A DNA stretch of 64,000 bases from NCBI GenBank assembly GCA_030147505.1, contig JASBVG010000062.1, positions 1-64,000 on the forward strand, in the 5' to 3' direction. The notes under the pieces were generated by a model, which did no database searches, was not told the origin of the DNA, and worked only from the letters and a program-made list of their open reading frames with translations. This DNA comes from Tardiphaga sp. (GTDB lineage Bacteria > Pseudomonadota > Alphaproteobacteria > Rhizobiales > Xanthobacteraceae). Made by a program: the position numbers and the translations under genes. The first letter of the stretch is position 1. Every line of letters begins with the position of its first letter. Positions 42,318 through 52,427 of the stretch are shown in pieces.

Positions 42318-44405
42318 ATGAACGTTCAGTCCAAGATCGCCATCAGGCACTCCACCTGCCCGCATGACTGCCCTTCGGCTTGCGCGCTCGATATCGAGGT
42401 GATTGACGGCCGCTCGATCGGCCGGGTGCGCGGCTCCAAGCAGCAGAGCTACACCGCCGGCGTCGTCTGCGCGAAAGTCGCGCGCTATGCCGAGCGCATC
42501 CATCATCCCGACCGGCTGGTGCATCCGCTGCGCCGCACCGGCCCGAAAGGCTCCGGGCAATTCGCGCGCATCACCTGGGACGAAGCGCTCGACGAGATCG
42601 CGGCAAAATTCAACGAGGCGGAGCGCGATTTCGGTGCGGAATCCGTCTGGCCTTATTACTATGCCGGCACCATGGGCCTCGTGATGCGCGACGGGCTCAA
42701 TCGCCTCACCCACGAAAAGAAGTATTCGCGCTTCTACGGCACCATCTGCTCGACCATTGCCTGGGCCGGCTTTGCCGCCGGCACCGGCAAGATCGCCGGC
42801 GTCGATCCGCGCGAGATGGTGAAGTCGGACCTGATCGTGATCTGGGGTACCAATCCGGTTTCCACCCAGGTCAATGTGATGACTCACGCGACCAAGGCCC
42901 GCAAGGAACGCGGCGCGAAGATCGCGGCCATCGACATCTACGACAACGACACCATGAAGCAGGCGGACATCAAAATCCTGCTTCGCCCCGGCACCGACGG
43001 CGCCTTTGCCTGCGGCGTAATGCATGTGCTGTTTCGCGACGGCTTTGCCAATCGCGCCTATCTCAACGAATTCACCGATGCCTCGCCGGAATTGGAAGCG
43101 CATCTCGCGGCACGCACGCCAGAATGGGCGTCCGCCATCTGCGGTGTGCCAGCAGCCGAGATCGAGGCCTTCGCGCATCTGATAGGCAACACGCCGCGCA
43201 GCTTCTTCCGCCTCGGCTATGGTTTTACCCGCAGCCGTAATGGCGCCGCGCAGATGCATGCGGCCCTGTGCATTCCCGCCGTGACCGGCGCCTGGCAGCA
43301 CGAAGGCGGCGGCGCGTTCTTCAACAATGGCGCGATCTGGAAATTCGACAAGACGCTGATCGAAGGCCTCGATGCCATCGATCCCAAGGTGCGCCGCCTC
43401 GACCAGTCAAAGATCGGTCGCATCCTCACCGGCGATGTGGAAGCGCTGCAGAACGGCCCGCTCGTGAAGGCGATGCTGATCCAGAACACCAATCCCGTCA
43501 CGGTCGCGCCGGAACAGGCGCTGGTGCGGCAGGGCTTTGCCCGCGAAGACCTGTTCGTCGCCGTGCATGAGCAGTTCATGACCGAGACGGCCATGATGGC
43601 CGATCTCGTGCTGCCGGCTACCATGTTCATGGAACATGACGATCTCTATTACGGCGGCGGCCATCAGCACATCTCCGTCGGCGCCAAGCTGATCGATGCC
43701 CCGGCAGAGTGCCGCTCCAATCACGAAGTGCTGCAAAGCCTCGCCTCACGTCTCGGTGCCACGCATCGCGGCTTCGCCATGACATCACGCGGGATCATCG
43801 ACGAGACGCTCAAGACCAGCGGCCGCGGCAGCATCGAGGAATTGCAGACCGATATCTGGCGCGACCTGCAGCCGGATTTCCGCGCCTCGCATTATCTGGA
43901 CGGCTTTGCCCATGCCGATGGCAAATTCCATTTCAAGGCTGACTGGTCGAAAGTGCCGACCGCCAATGCCGGCCTGATGGGTCAATGGGAGACGATGCCC
44001 TCCTTTCCCGACCACTGGGCGGTGATCGAGGCCGTCGACGAGGTGCATCCGTTCCGTCTGGCGACCAGCCCGTCGCGCAGCTTCCTGAATACGAGCTTCA
44101 ACGAGACGCCGTCATCGCAAGCGCGTGAAGGCGCGCCAACGGTCATGATTCATCCGGTGGATGCGGCAGAACACGGCATTGCCGATGGTGATGCGGTGAC
44201 GCTCGGAAATCCCCGCGGTGAGACCACCTTGACCGCGCGCCTCTTCGATGGCGTTCGCCGGGGCGTGCTGATCGCGGAATCGATCTTTCCCAACAAGTCT
44301 CATATCGGCGGCGGCGGCATCAATATGTTGACAGGCGGCGAAGCGGTCGCGCCCTATGGCGGCGCGGCGTTTCACGACAACAAGGTGTGGGTGAGGAGGA
44401 CGTAA
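42318..44405 (+). CDS. Molybdopterin-dependent oxidoreductase (DMSO reductase family)
   Basis: A 695-residue molybdo-bis-MGD enzyme. The N-terminal [4Fe-4S] ligands are Cys14, Cys18 and Cys22 (CPHDCPSAC) and Cys51. MGD-binding segments include VIWGTNPVSTQVN, IDIYDNDTMKQAD and the C-terminal domain (TVMIHPVDAAEHGIADGDAVTLGNPRG). There is no twin-arginine signal, so it is cytoplasmic. It lies 19 bp after a hairpin following the OYE gene. Electron partners are not adjacent and the substrate is unknown. With the YdeP-type gene, it makes two unrelated molybdoenzymes within 6 kb. Confidence 0.92.
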   Translation: MNVQSKIAIRHSTCPHDCPSACALDIEVIDGRSIGRVRGSKQQSYTAGVVCAKVARYAERIHHPDRLVHPLRRTGPKGSGQFARITWDEALDEIAAKFNEAERDFGAESVWPYYYAGTMGLVMRDGLNRLTHEKKYSRFYGTICSTIAWAGFAAGTGKIAGVDPREMVKSDLIVIWGTNPVSTQVNVMTHATKARKERGAKIAAIDIYDNDTMKQADIKILLRPGTDGAFACGVMHVLFRDGFANRAYLNEFTDASPELEAHLAARTPEWASAICGVPAAEIEAFAHLIGNTPRSFFRLGYGFTRSRNGAAQMHAALCIPAVTGAWQHEGGGAFFNNGAIWKFDKTLIEGLDAIDPKVRRLDQSKIGRILTGDVEALQNGPLVKAMLIQNTNPVTVAPEQALVRQGFAREDLFVAVHEQFMTETAMMADLVLPATMFMEHDDLYYGGGHQHISVGAKLIDAPAECRSNHEVLQSLASRLGATHRGFAMTSRGIIDETLKTSGRGSIEELQTDIWRDLQPDFRASHYLDGFAHADGKFHFKADWSKVPTANAGLMGQWETMPSFPDHWAVIEAVDEVHPFRLATSPSRSFLNTSFNETPSSQAREGAPTVMIHPVDAAEHGIADGDAVTLGNPRGETTLTARLFDGVRRGVLIAESIFPNKSHIGGGGINMLTGGEAVAPYGGAAFHDNKVWVRRT

Positions 44406-44432
44406 GCCTCCTAGGAGAGCACAAGCCTCAAA

Positions 44433-44534
44433 TTGTCATCGCCCGGCTTGACCGGGCGATCCAATACATCGCGACGCCAGTGATTCATGTCGAGGCCCGA
44501 GTTTACTGGGCCACCCGCTTTCGCGGTGGCGACA
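44433..44534. repeat. Intergenic hairpin repeat, copy 1
   Basis: The copy begins TTGTCATCGCCCGGCTTGAC and ends with an antiparallel GGTGGCGACA, so the ends pair. The internal CGCCCGG...CCGGGCG makes a second stem. It fills the gap between two convergent genes and is closely similar to copies at 52255 and 53020. Confidence 0.8.
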
Positions 44535-44549
44535 GGCTAACGGCAAGCC

Positions 44550-46193
44550 CTAGCGCGCATCCTCCAGGATCATATCCGACGCCTTCTCTGCGATCATGAT
44601 CACCGGCGCATTGGTATTGCCCGACATCAGATCCGGCATGATCGACGCATCGATCACCCGCAGCCCTTCCAGCCCACGCACGCGCAATCGCTGATCCACC
44701 ACCGCACGCGCGTCGCTGCCCATGCGGCATGTCGAGGTCGGGTGATAGACCGTGCTGCCGCGCTTGCGGCAGAAGGCGAGCCAATCCTCGTCGGTCACCA
44801 CACCGGGGCCGGGATCGACCTCCTTCGTCACGAACGGCTTCATCGCCGGCGCATTCAAAATCTTACGCAGGATTTTCAGCCCTTCGACATTCGCGGTGCG
44901 ATCTGTCTCCGTCGCCAGATAATTGATGCGGATTTCCGGTGCCACCGAAGGATCTGCACTCTTGATCTTGAGCGAACCACGGCTTTCCGGACGCAACTGA
45001 CACACCGAAGCCGAATAGCCGGAAAAAGTGTGCAGCTTCTCGCCCATCTTGTCCGTCGAGAACGGCAGGAAGTGGATCTGTATATCGGGCGAGGCCATAC
45101 GCGGATCGGTCTTGAAGAAGGCCCCCGTGGTGCCGGCGGCATAAGTCAGCGGGCCCTTGCGGAAGGCTACATATTGCAGGCCCATCATCATCCGGCGAAC
45201 CGGATGATTGACGAAATCGTTCAGCGTGATCTTCTGCGGGCACTCCATCACCATGCGCACCTGCATATGATCCTGCAGATCCGCGCCAACCCCGGACGCG
45301 TCGAGCAACACATCGATCCCGTGCTGCTTCAACAGGTCCGCGGGGCCGACGCCGGAGAGCTGTAGCAATTGCGGCGAATTATACGCGCCGCTCGACACCA
45401 GCACTTCCTTGCGTGCGAGGGCCGTCCTGATCTTGCCGTACTGCTTGAATTGCACGCCCACCGCACGCTTGCCTTCGAAGACGAGACGCTGTGCCGGCGC
45501 ATCGGTCTCGACACGCAGATTGCCGTGACCGTTCTTCAGCGCCGGTCGCAGATAAACCCGCGCCGTCGACGCGCGGCGGCCGCCTCTGGTCGTGGTCTGG
45601 AACCAGCCCGCACCTTCCTGCGTCGCGCCGTTAAAGTCGTTGTTCACGGGAAGGCCGGTCTGTGCGGCGGCGGCGATGAACGCTTCCGACAGCGGATCGG
45701 GACAACGCGAATCCGACACCGGCAGCGGTCCGCCGACGCCGTGATAGTCATCCGGCCCGCGCGCCTGATTCTCTGCCTTCTTGAAGTAGGGCAGCACATC
45801 GTCGTAGCCCCAGCCCGCATTGCCGAGCTGGCGCCAGCGATCGTAATCCTCATGCTGGCCACGCACATAAAGCAGGCCATTGATGGAGCTGGAGCCGCCA
45901 AGCACTTTTCCACGCGGCTGAAACACCTTGCGGTCGTTGAGACCCGGCTCCGGCTCGGTTTCATACATCCAGTTGACGGATTTTTCCTTGAACAACTTGC
46001 CGTAACCGAGCGGAACGTGAATCCAGATATTGCGATCCTGCGGGCCGGCCTCGAGCAGCAACACCGAATATTTGCCCGATGCCGACAGGCGATTGGCGAG
46101 CACGCAACCGGCGGAGCCCGCACCCACGATGACGTAATCAGCCTCGATGGCATCAGCCGGCGACCGTCGCGCCGACGTAGTTGAACCGCTCAT
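44550..46193 (-). CDS. GMC oxidoreductase (choline/alcohol dehydrogenase-like)
   Basis: A 547-residue FAD enzyme of the glucose-methanol-choline family, which oxidises an alcohol. It has the N-terminal FAD motif YVIVGAGSAGCVLANRL, the GMC signature RGKVLGGSSSINGLLYVRG, SSGAYNSPQLLQLSGVGP, and the C-terminal active-site region YHPTSTCRMG with the catalytic His, ending GNTNAPVIMIAEKASD. BetA-like annotation is common but no betaine genes are nearby, so the substrate is open. It is divergent from the CaiB/racemase-type gene, with an inverted repeat in the gap. Confidence 0.93.
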   Translation of the reverse strand: MSGSTTSARRSPADAIEADYVIVGAGSAGCVLANRLSASGKYSVLLLEAGPQDRNIWIHVPLGYGKLFKEKSVNWMYETEPEPGLNDRKVFQPRGKVLGGSSSINGLLYVRGQHEDYDRWRQLGNAGWGYDDVLPYFKKAENQARGPDDYHGVGGPLPVSDSRCPDPLSEAFIAAAAQTGLPVNNDFNGATQEGAGWFQTTTRGGRRASTARVYLRPALKNGHGNLRVETDAPAQRLVFEGKRAVGVQFKQYGKIRTALARKEVLVSSGAYNSPQLLQLSGVGPADLLKQHGIDVLLDASGVGADLQDHMQVRMVMECPQKITLNDFVNHPVRRMMMGLQYVAFRKGPLTYAAGTTGAFFKTDPRMASPDIQIHFLPFSTDKMGEKLHTFSGYSASVCQLRPESRGSLKIKSADPSVAPEIRINYLATETDRTANVEGLKILRKILNAPAMKPFVTKEVDPGPGVVTDEDWLAFCRKRGSTVYHPTSTCRMGSDARAVVDQRLRVRGLEGLRVIDASIMPDLMSGNTNAPVIMIAEKASDMILEDAR

Positions 46194-46320
46194 GTTTCCC
46201 CCGAATGGCTTTCAGCAACTGAAAACGGAAATCGGAGGGAAGTAAATGGGACGAAATCGGCGGCATGGCCGGCATGCGCGACCGCGCGCGTCGTTCACCT
46301 TTAGAGAGGTTCTTGGACGC

Positions 46321-46337
46321 GTAACCAATTTGGTGAC
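46321..46337. promoter_or_regulatory. 17-bp near-palindrome between the GMC and racemase-type genes
   Basis: GTAACCAATTTGGTGAC is a dyad with ACCAA / TTGGT cores and one mismatched outer pair, in the 289-bp divergent gap (46194-46482). A TetR/GntR-type operator is plausible. The gap otherwise shows no gene. Confidence 0.35.
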
Positions 46338-46482
46338 GGTGCCGCTTGGTTTTTGTGCGCTGCCGCGCGCATGGCCGCATGCATCGCCGCGGCCAAAAGG
46401 TGCTTGCCCTCTCCCCACGGCCCGGTAACAGTTTTCCGCAATGAACCGGCGCATTGCCGGACCAACAACATGGGAAACGCCA

Positions 46483-47565
46483 GTGACCAGCACCGCCAAA
46501 CTCTCCGGCCCACTGAAGGGCACACGCATTGTCGAATTCGCCGGGATCGGCCCTGGCCCCTTCGCCTGCATGCTGCTCGCCGATATGGGCGCCGAAGTCA
46601 TCACGCTGGTGCGTCCCAAGCAAATGCCGAAAGGCGCCGCCGCGCGTGGCCGCAACATCGTGGAAGTCGATCTCAAGGACAAGGCCAGCATCGCGCAGGT
46701 TTTATCCTTGCTGGATAGTGCAGATGCGCTGGTGGAAGGTTATCGCCCTGGCGTGATGGAGCGCCTCGGACTCGGACCCGATGTTGTGTTGGGCCGCAAC
46801 AAAAAACTGGTCTATGGCCGCATGACCGGCTGGGGTCAGGAGGGCCCTTTGGCGCAGGCCGCCGGCCATGACATCAACTACATTTCCATCACCGGTGCTC
46901 TCGCCGCCATCGGCGGTGCCGAAAAGCCGGTGCCGCCGCTCAATCTGGTCGGCGATTTCGGCGGCGGCTCCATGTATCTCGTCATGGGCATGCTCGCCGC
47001 GATGCTGGAAGCCAGCAGGTCCGGTCAGGGCCAGGTGGTCGACGCCGCCATGTGCGACGGCGCGGCCTCGCTGATCACCATGTTCTTCGACATGACGGCC
47101 GCCGGCCGCTGGAAGGAAGAGCGCGAGAGCAACATGCTCGACGGTGGCGCACATTTCTACGGCGTCTACGAATGCAGTTGCGGTAGTTTCATCTCGATCG
47201 GCTCGATCGAACCACAGTTCTACGCGCAACTGCGCGAGCTCGCCGGTCTCGACGAGAGCTGCTTCGATGCGCAGATGGATCAGAAGCAGTGGGCGGCGCT
47301 GAAGGACAAGCTTGTCGCCGTGTTCAAGACCAAGAGCCGCGATGAATGGTGCAGGATCATGGAAGGCACCGATGTGTGCTTCGCGCCCGTGCTGACCATG
47401 TCGGAAGCGACCAAGCATCCGCACATGGTCGCGCGTGAAGTCTTCATCCAGCACGACGGCGCGACACAGCCGGGGCCGGCGCCACGGTTTTCACGCACGC
47501 CGTCAGCCGCGCGCATGCCGGTGAAGGCGGAGCTGGGCGAGGCGGTGAAGGACTGGGCGAATTAG
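46483..47565 (+). CDS. CaiB/BaiF CoA-transferase family, alpha-methylacyl-CoA racemase-like
   Basis: A class III CoA-transferase fold protein of 360 residues. Its residues fit racemases rather than transferases: His129 (GHDINY), Asp158 (VGDFGGGS) and Glu230 (VYECSCG) match the catalytic trio of alpha-methylacyl-CoA racemase. Its likely role is epimerising 2-methyl-branched acyl-CoAs for beta-oxidation. The start is uncertain: GTG 46483 (VTSTAKLSGPLKG) gives the usual family N-terminus, while ATG 46441 would add 14 residues; neither has a strong ribosome-binding site. Confidence 0.9.
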   Translation: MTSTAKLSGPLKGTRIVEFAGIGPGPFACMLLADMGAEVITLVRPKQMPKGAAARGRNIVEVDLKDKASIAQVLSLLDSADALVEGYRPGVMERLGLGPDVVLGRNKKLVYGRMTGWGQEGPLAQAAGHDINYISITGALAAIGGAEKPVPPLNLVGDFGGGSMYLVMGMLAAMLEASRSGQGQVVDAAMCDGAASLITMFFDMTAAGRWKEERESNMLDGGAHFYGVYECSCGSFISIGSIEPQFYAQLRELAGLDESCFDAQMDQKQWAALKDKLVAVFKTKSRDEWCRIMEGTDVCFAPVLTMSEATKHPHMVAREVFIQHDGATQPGPAPRFSRTPSAARMPVKAELGEAVKDWAN

Positions 47566-47579
47566 AAGCGAAGGCGCTC

Positions 47580-47741
47580 CCTCCCTCCCCGGAGCGAAGC
47601 GACTGGGGAGGGAGGATCCAAGCGAGCGTTCAGCGAGCTTTGAGACGGGTGGGGTGCTTCCCCAAACTCCGATGTCGCGTGGGGATAGACCCCACCCGAC
47701 CGGCCCAAGAGGGCCGGCCGCCCTCCCCGCAAGGGGGAGGG
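47580..47741. repeat. Compound G+C hairpin array between convergent genes
   Basis: Four perfect dyads occur in 162 bp: CCTCCCTCCCC/GGGGAGGGAGG (47580-47615), GGGTGGGGT/ACCCCACCC (47647-47697), CCGGCCC/GGGCCGG (47700-47717) and CCCTCCCC/GGGGAGGG (47721-47741). It resembles a composite repetitive element filling the gap between the racemase-type gene and the PfkB kinase gene, and it could terminate transcription from both sides. Confidence 0.7.
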
Positions 47742-47750
47742 AAAAGAAAG

Positions 47751-48752
47751 CTACACCGGCAATCCGTTCTTCTGCGCCAGCTCCTTCAGCGACGCCTGCG
47801 GACGGGCGCCGATATGCTGGATCACTTCGGCCGCCGCGAGCGCGCCGAGCTTGCCGGCATTTTCATAACCGACATTGCGCACGAGACCGAACAGGAAGCC
47901 GGCCGCGAACAGGTCGCCGGCGCCGGTGGTATCCACCAGCTTCTCGATCTTGTGCGCAGGCACGGTCACTATGCCCTCGGCCGAGACCACGACACAGCCC
48001 TTCTCGCTGCGGGTGACAACACCGAGCCGGATGTCCTTGCGCAGCTCGCCCAGAGCCGCGTCAAAATCTTCCGTCTCGTAGAGCGAGCTCAACTCGGCTT
48101 CGTTCGCGAAGACGATATCGACGGTGCCATTGCGCATCAGGTCGAGGAATTCGCTACGATAGCGACCGACGCAGAACGCATCCGATAGCGTCAGCGCGAC
48201 CTTGCCGCCGGCATCATGGGCGATCTTCGACGCCTTGATGAACGCCTCCTTGGCGCTGGCCGGATCCCACAGATAGCCTTCGAGGTAGATATAGTGCGAA
48301 GCCGCGATCGCGGCAGGATCGATATCTTCCGGCGTCAGATCCTGCGCTGCGCCGAGATAGGTATTCATGGTGCGCTCACCATCCGGCGTCACCAGGATGT
48401 ACGAACAGCCGGTGGCCGGACCGGCCGCCGCCGGCCTGGTCTCGTAGGACACGCCGGCCGCACGAATGTCGTGCGTATAGAGCTTGCCGATCTGGTCGTC
48501 CTTGACCTTGCCGACATAGGCGACGTTGGCGCCGAGGCTGGCAAGGCCGACGATGGTGTTGGCCGCGGAGCCGCCCGACATTTCGGTGGCCGGGCCCATC
48601 GCGTCATAGATCGCCTTGGCGCGGGTTTCGTCGATCAGCGCCATTCCGCCCTTGCTCATGCCGTGGGCGGCGAGAAACTTGTCGTCGGTCTGCACCAGCA
48701 CGTCGAAGATCGCATTGCCGATGGCGAGCACGTCGTATTTCGCTGAAGTCAT
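47751..48752 (-). CDS. PfkB-family carbohydrate kinase, adenosine-kinase-like
   Basis: A 333-residue ribokinase-fold enzyme. GGSAANTIVGLASLGANVAYVG is signature 1 with the adenosine-kinase-like di-Gly/Ser-Ala-Ala-Asn; the C-terminal signature VDTTGAGDLFAAGFLFGL holds the catalytic Asp and anion hole. FANEAELSSLY is also typical. Adenosine salvage to AMP is the likely reaction. It starts at ATG 48752 and is divergent from murJ. Confidence 0.92.
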   Translation of the reverse strand: MTSAKYDVLAIGNAIFDVLVQTDDKFLAAHGMSKGGMALIDETRAKAIYDAMGPATEMSGGSAANTIVGLASLGANVAYVGKVKDDQIGKLYTHDIRAAGVSYETRPAAAGPATGCSYILVTPDGERTMNTYLGAAQDLTPEDIDPAAIAASHYIYLEGYLWDPASAKEAFIKASKIAHDAGGKVALTLSDAFCVGRYRSEFLDLMRNGTVDIVFANEAELSSLYETEDFDAALGELRKDIRLGVVTRSEKGCVVVSAEGIVTVPAHKIEKLVDTTGAGDLFAAGFLFGLVRNVGYENAGKLGALAAAEVIQHIGARPQASLKELAQKNGLPV

Positions 48753-48881
48753 TAAGATTATCCCGTTGCGGCGATTGCGGGGACGGGATGAATGGTCTTC
48801 AACTCACCCCGCTGCGGCCTGATGGCTGCGACTATCACACCCTGCCCGGCGCCAGCAAGGATGCCTCCCCGTGACGGTTCC

Positions 48882-50429
48882 ATGATCCGCTCCATCTTGA
48901 TGGTTTCCACGGGCACGCTGGCTTCCCGCCTGCTCGGCTTTCTGCGCGACGCCATGGTCGCGGCGCTGCTCGGCGCAGGCGCCGTTGCGGATGCGTTTCT
49001 GGTGGCATTTCAGCTGATCAATGTGGTGCGCCGCCTGCTTACCGAGGGGGCGCTGAATACGGCACTGATACCGGCCTGGTCGCGCGTCAATGCTCTTGAA
49101 GGCCCTGAAGCGGCTGCGGCTTTTGCAGGCCGTGTTCTCTGCACCATCGGAGTCGCCGTTCTGATTGCAGCTCTCCTGATCGGCATCGCGATGCCAATGG
49201 TCATGGCGCTGGTTGCACCCGGCTTTGTCGGCAGGCCAACGCTGCAGCTTGCGATCGATCATGCGCGGCTGATGTTGCCCTATCTCGCCTTCGCCGGACC
49301 GGTGACGGTGATGATGGGGCTCTACAACGCGCAAGGGCAATTTGCGCTCACCGCTTTTTCGCCGCTGCTGTTCAACGGCGCGCTGATCGCTGTCATGACG
49401 CTATTGCTGGTGTGGCTGCAGCAGACAACCACTGCCGCTATGATGATGGCGGCAACCATCGGAATCGCGGGTTTTCTGCAATTATCGATGCTTTTGCTGC
49501 GGCAACACGGTGGCAGACTTGCGGCGCCCTTGCGGCTGTCGCTCGATGGCCAGATGCGCGGATTTCTCCGCCAGGCGTTGCCCGGAATGGTCGCCAGCTC
49601 CGGTCCACAGCTGCTCATCGTCGGCGCCGCCATCGTCGCCTCGACGATGCCCTCGGCCGTCTCATGGCTCTACTTCGCCAATCGCCTGATCGAACTGCCG
49701 CTCGGCATTGTCGGCACGGCGATGGGCACCGTGCTGATCCCGGAATTGACCCGCGCAGCACGGGACGACGATCACGCGATGATGGCCCATGCGCAATCGC
49801 GAGGAATCGAGCTTGCGATCGGACTGGCCTTGCCGGCAACGCTCGGGTTGATCGTCCTGAGCCACCCGATCGTGCGACTGCTGTTCGAACATGGTGCATT
49901 CACCGCGCGCGATGCTGCTGCGACAGCGCAGGCCATGATCTGGCTCGCGCTTGCACTGCCGGCGCATGTGCTGATCAAGGCGCTGTCGCCGGCCTTCTTC
50001 GCACGCGAGAACACGCATGCGCCATTGATCGCAACGCTGGTCGGGCTGGTCGTCGCAATTATAGCTGCCTACTTGCTCGGCGCATCCTTCGGTGCGACCG
50101 GCATCGCAGCAGCAATTGCGCTGGCGGCGTGGAGCAGCGCCATCATGCTGATGATCCAGGGCGGCCGCTCATTCGGCTGGGCGATCGATGCGGATGCGAG
50201 ACGGCGGCTGCCGGTCATCGTGATGGCCGCAGCGGCGATGGGCGCGCTGCTATGGCTGCTGACGCAAGCGCTCCCGGTTGCCGATCACAAATTCGGCCAG
50301 ACCGCCCTGCTAGCGTTGCAGATCGCATGCGGGTTGGCGATCTACGCTATCCCGCTCATATTCACCGGCACGCTGCGTTGGCAGGATATCCGCGCATCGC
50401 TCAAGAAACCCCGCGAACCTGCCGCCTGA
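48882..50429 (+). CDS. murJ: Lipid II flippase MurJ (MviN)
   Basis: Moves the peptidoglycan precursor lipid II across the inner membrane. The 515-residue product has about 14 transmembrane helices, with the MviN N-terminus (MIRSILMVSTGTLASRLLGFLRDAMVAALLGAGAVADAF in short blocks) and conserved FQLINVVRRLLTEGALNTALIP containing essential arginines. ATG 48882 gives the standard start; an in-frame ATG 21 bp upstream (48861) is possible. It is followed 91 bp later by trpS, an order common in this bacterial family. Confidence 0.96.
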   Translation: MIRSILMVSTGTLASRLLGFLRDAMVAALLGAGAVADAFLVAFQLINVVRRLLTEGALNTALIPAWSRVNALEGPEAAAAFAGRVLCTIGVAVLIAALLIGIAMPMVMALVAPGFVGRPTLQLAIDHARLMLPYLAFAGPVTVMMGLYNAQGQFALTAFSPLLFNGALIAVMTLLLVWLQQTTTAAMMMAATIGIAGFLQLSMLLLRQHGGRLAAPLRLSLDGQMRGFLRQALPGMVASSGPQLLIVGAAIVASTMPSAVSWLYFANRLIELPLGIVGTAMGTVLIPELTRAARDDDHAMMAHAQSRGIELAIGLALPATLGLIVLSHPIVRLLFEHGAFTARDAAATAQAMIWLALALPAHVLIKALSPAFFARENTHAPLIATLVGLVVAIIAAYLLGASFGATGIAAAIALAAWSSAIMLMIQGGRSFGWAIDADARRRLPVIVMAAAAMGALLWLLTQALPVADHKFGQTALLALQIACGLAIYAIPLIFTGTLRWQDIRASLKKPREPAA

Positions 50430-50520
50430 ACTCACGACATTGGTCATGGACGCCGCGCGGCGGCTATGGCAAGGGACGCCGCGGCCCGCATTCCACCACG
50501 GGTCTAGAAGGAACTAGGCT

Positions 50521-51615
50521 ATGTCATCTGCTCCAACGGCATCCACCCCGCAGACCCAGACTTCACCGGCATTCACCCAGCGCGTCTTTTCCGGCGTCCA
50601 GCCGACCGGCAACCTGCATCTCGGCAACTATCTCGGCGCCATCGTCAACTTCGTCAAATTGCAGGAGCAGTATAATTGCCTGTATTGCGTCGTGGACATG
50701 CATGCGATCACCGTGGCGCCCAGCGTCTGGGGAGGTCCGGACGAGCTGCGCCGCTGCACCCGTGAAGTCACGGCCGCCTTCATCGCCGCGGGCATCGATC
50801 CGAAGAAGCAGATCATCTTCAATCAGAGCCAGGTCGCCGGCCATGCCGAACTCGCCTGGGTTTTCAACTGCGTCGCCCGCCTCGGCTGGCTGAACCGCAT
50901 GACCCAGTTCAAGGAGAAGGCCGGCAAGGATCGCGAGAACGCCTCGGTCGGTCTTTACGACTATCCCGTGCTGATGGCCGCCGACATCCTGTTATATCGC
51001 GCCACCCATGTGCCCGTCGGCGAGGATCAGAAGCAGCATCTGGAGCTCGCGCGCGACATCGCGCAGAAGTTCAACAACGACTTCGCCGAATCCATCGCCG
51101 CGCAGGGCCACAACGGCCCCTACTTCCCGCAACCCGAGCCTGTCATCACCGGCCCGGCGACACGCGTGATGAGCCTGCGCGACGGCACCAAGAAGATGTC
51201 GAAATCCGATCCGTCGGATTACTCGCGCATCAACCTGACCGATGATGCCGATGCCATCGCGCAAAAAATCCGCAAGGCGAAGACCGATCCGGAGCCACTG
51301 CCATCCGAAGAAAAAGGCCTGGAATCACGACCGGAAGCCGACAATCTCGTCGGTATCTATGCGGCGCTGTCGGGCCGCGCGAAGGCTGATATTCTCGGCG
51401 AATTCGGCGGTGCGCAGTTCTCCGGCTTTAAGGCGAATCTCGTCGATCTCGCGGTCGACAAGCTTTCTCCCATCGCGAATGAGATGAAGCGGCTGTCGAC
51501 GGATCACGCTTATGTCGACGCAGTGCTCGCCGACGGCAGCGACCGTGCGCGGGCGATCGCGGAGGAAACCATGGTGTCCGTGAAGGACGTCATGGGCTTT
51601 GTACGCAAACGGTAA
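50521..51615 (+). CDS. trpS: Tryptophanyl-tRNA synthetase
   Basis: Class I aminoacyl-tRNA synthetase charging tRNA-Trp. The 364-residue product has the HIGH-type motif in [13 protein letters not shown] (residues 28-40), the tryptophan pocket region [31 protein letters not shown] and the KMSKS motif within [18 protein letters not shown] lies ten bases before ATG 50521. The N-terminal 17 residues are Ser/Thr/Pro-rich and likely disordered. Confidence 0.98.
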   Translation: MSSAPTASTPQTQTSPAFTQRVFSGVQPTGNLHLGNYLGAIVNFVKLQEQYNCLYCVVDMHAITVAPSVWGGPDELRRCTREVTAAFIAAGIDPKKQIIFNQSQVAGHAELAWVFNCVARLGWLNRMTQFKEKAGKDRENASVGLYDYPVLMAADILLYRATHVPVGEDQKQHLELARDIAQKFNNDFAESIAAQGHNGPYFPQPEPVITGPATRVMSLRDGTKKMSKSDPSDYSRINLTDDADAIAQKIRKAKTDPEPLPSEEKGLESRPEADNLVGIYAALSGRAKADILGEFGGAQFSGFKANLVDLAVDKLSPIANEMKRLSTDHAYVDAVLADGSDRARAIAEETMVSVKDVMGFVRKR

Positions 51616-51746
51616 GTCCTCGCGAATCCGACCCTTCTCCATCTCTTCGCCACAATCGTCGCGGCGCAAGTTCACGCTTGCGTCGCGCTTGTCGAATGCG
51701 CATGCGCCGTGGCAGCATGAGGGATGGGCCAAGCATCGGGACATGC

Positions 51747-52241
51747 ATGAGCACGCAGCGACGTAGTTATGAAAGCGGCCACAAGCCGAAATGCCTCGTC
51801 GTCGTCGACGACAGCGAGGAATGGGATCGCGCGGTCTATTACGCCAGCCGCTGGGCCGTGCGTGTCGGCGGCGGCGTCGTCATGCTGCGCGTTATCGAGA
51901 CGGAAGACCGCAACCAGCAGTGGCTCGGCGTTGCCGAGGTGATGCGCGCCGAAGCCGAAGAAGGCGCCAATGCCGCGCTCGATCGCGCCTCCGGCCGCGC
52001 CAACGGCCTCGCCGCGATCACGCCGGAGCGCGTGATCCGCGAGGGCGAGCCGACCGTGCAGATCCTCGACGTGATCGACAAGGATGTCGACATTTCCATG
52101 CTGGTGCTGGCCGCCTCCGCCGGCGCTGAGGGGCCCGGGCCAATCGTCACCATGATCTCGAAAATGGTCGGGACATTTCCCGTGCCGGTGGTGATCGTGC
52201 CGGGCAGCCTGACGGATCAGGATATCGACGGGCTGTCGTAA
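51747..52241 (+). CDS. Universal stress protein (UspA-like)
   Basis: A 164-residue USP-fold protein: CLVVVDDSEEWDRAVYYASRWA (first strand with Asp), the central helix bundle and the C-terminal VPVVIVPGSL strand. The usual GxxGxxGS ATP loop is replaced by AEGPGPIVTMISKMVGTF, so ATP binding is doubtful. ATG 51747 matches the fold start; upstream in-frame residues are Arg/Met-rich and rejected. It lies between trpS and the NifU-domain gene. Confidence 0.88.
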   Translation: MSTQRRSYESGHKPKCLVVVDDSEEWDRAVYYASRWAVRVGGGVVMLRVIETEDRNQQWLGVAEVMRAEAEEGANAALDRASGRANGLAAITPERVIREGEPTVQILDVIDKDVDISMLVLAASAGAEGPGPIVTMISKMVGTFPVPVVIVPGSLTDQDIDGLS

Positions 52242-52254
52242 ATACCTGCTCATC

Positions 52255-52338
52255 CTGTCATCGCCCGGCTTGACCGGGCGATCCAGTAAACGCCGGCTGG
52301 AGTGTACTGGGTCACCCGGTCAAGCCGGGTGACGACAG
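52255..52338. repeat. Intergenic hairpin repeat, copy 2
   Basis: An 84-bp copy starting CTGTCATCGCCCGG and ending CCGGGTGACGACAG; the ends pair almost completely and an inner CGCCCGG/CCGGGCG stem is present. It sits between the stress-protein gene and the NifU-domain gene. Confidence 0.85.
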
Positions 52339-52427
52339 ATTGCCAGCCTTGATTCGTGCGTTCCCGATCGCCATCTGCTAGGGAGAGTCCACGCGCCGGC
52401 CTTGAACCGGCGACGCAGGAGAGACCG

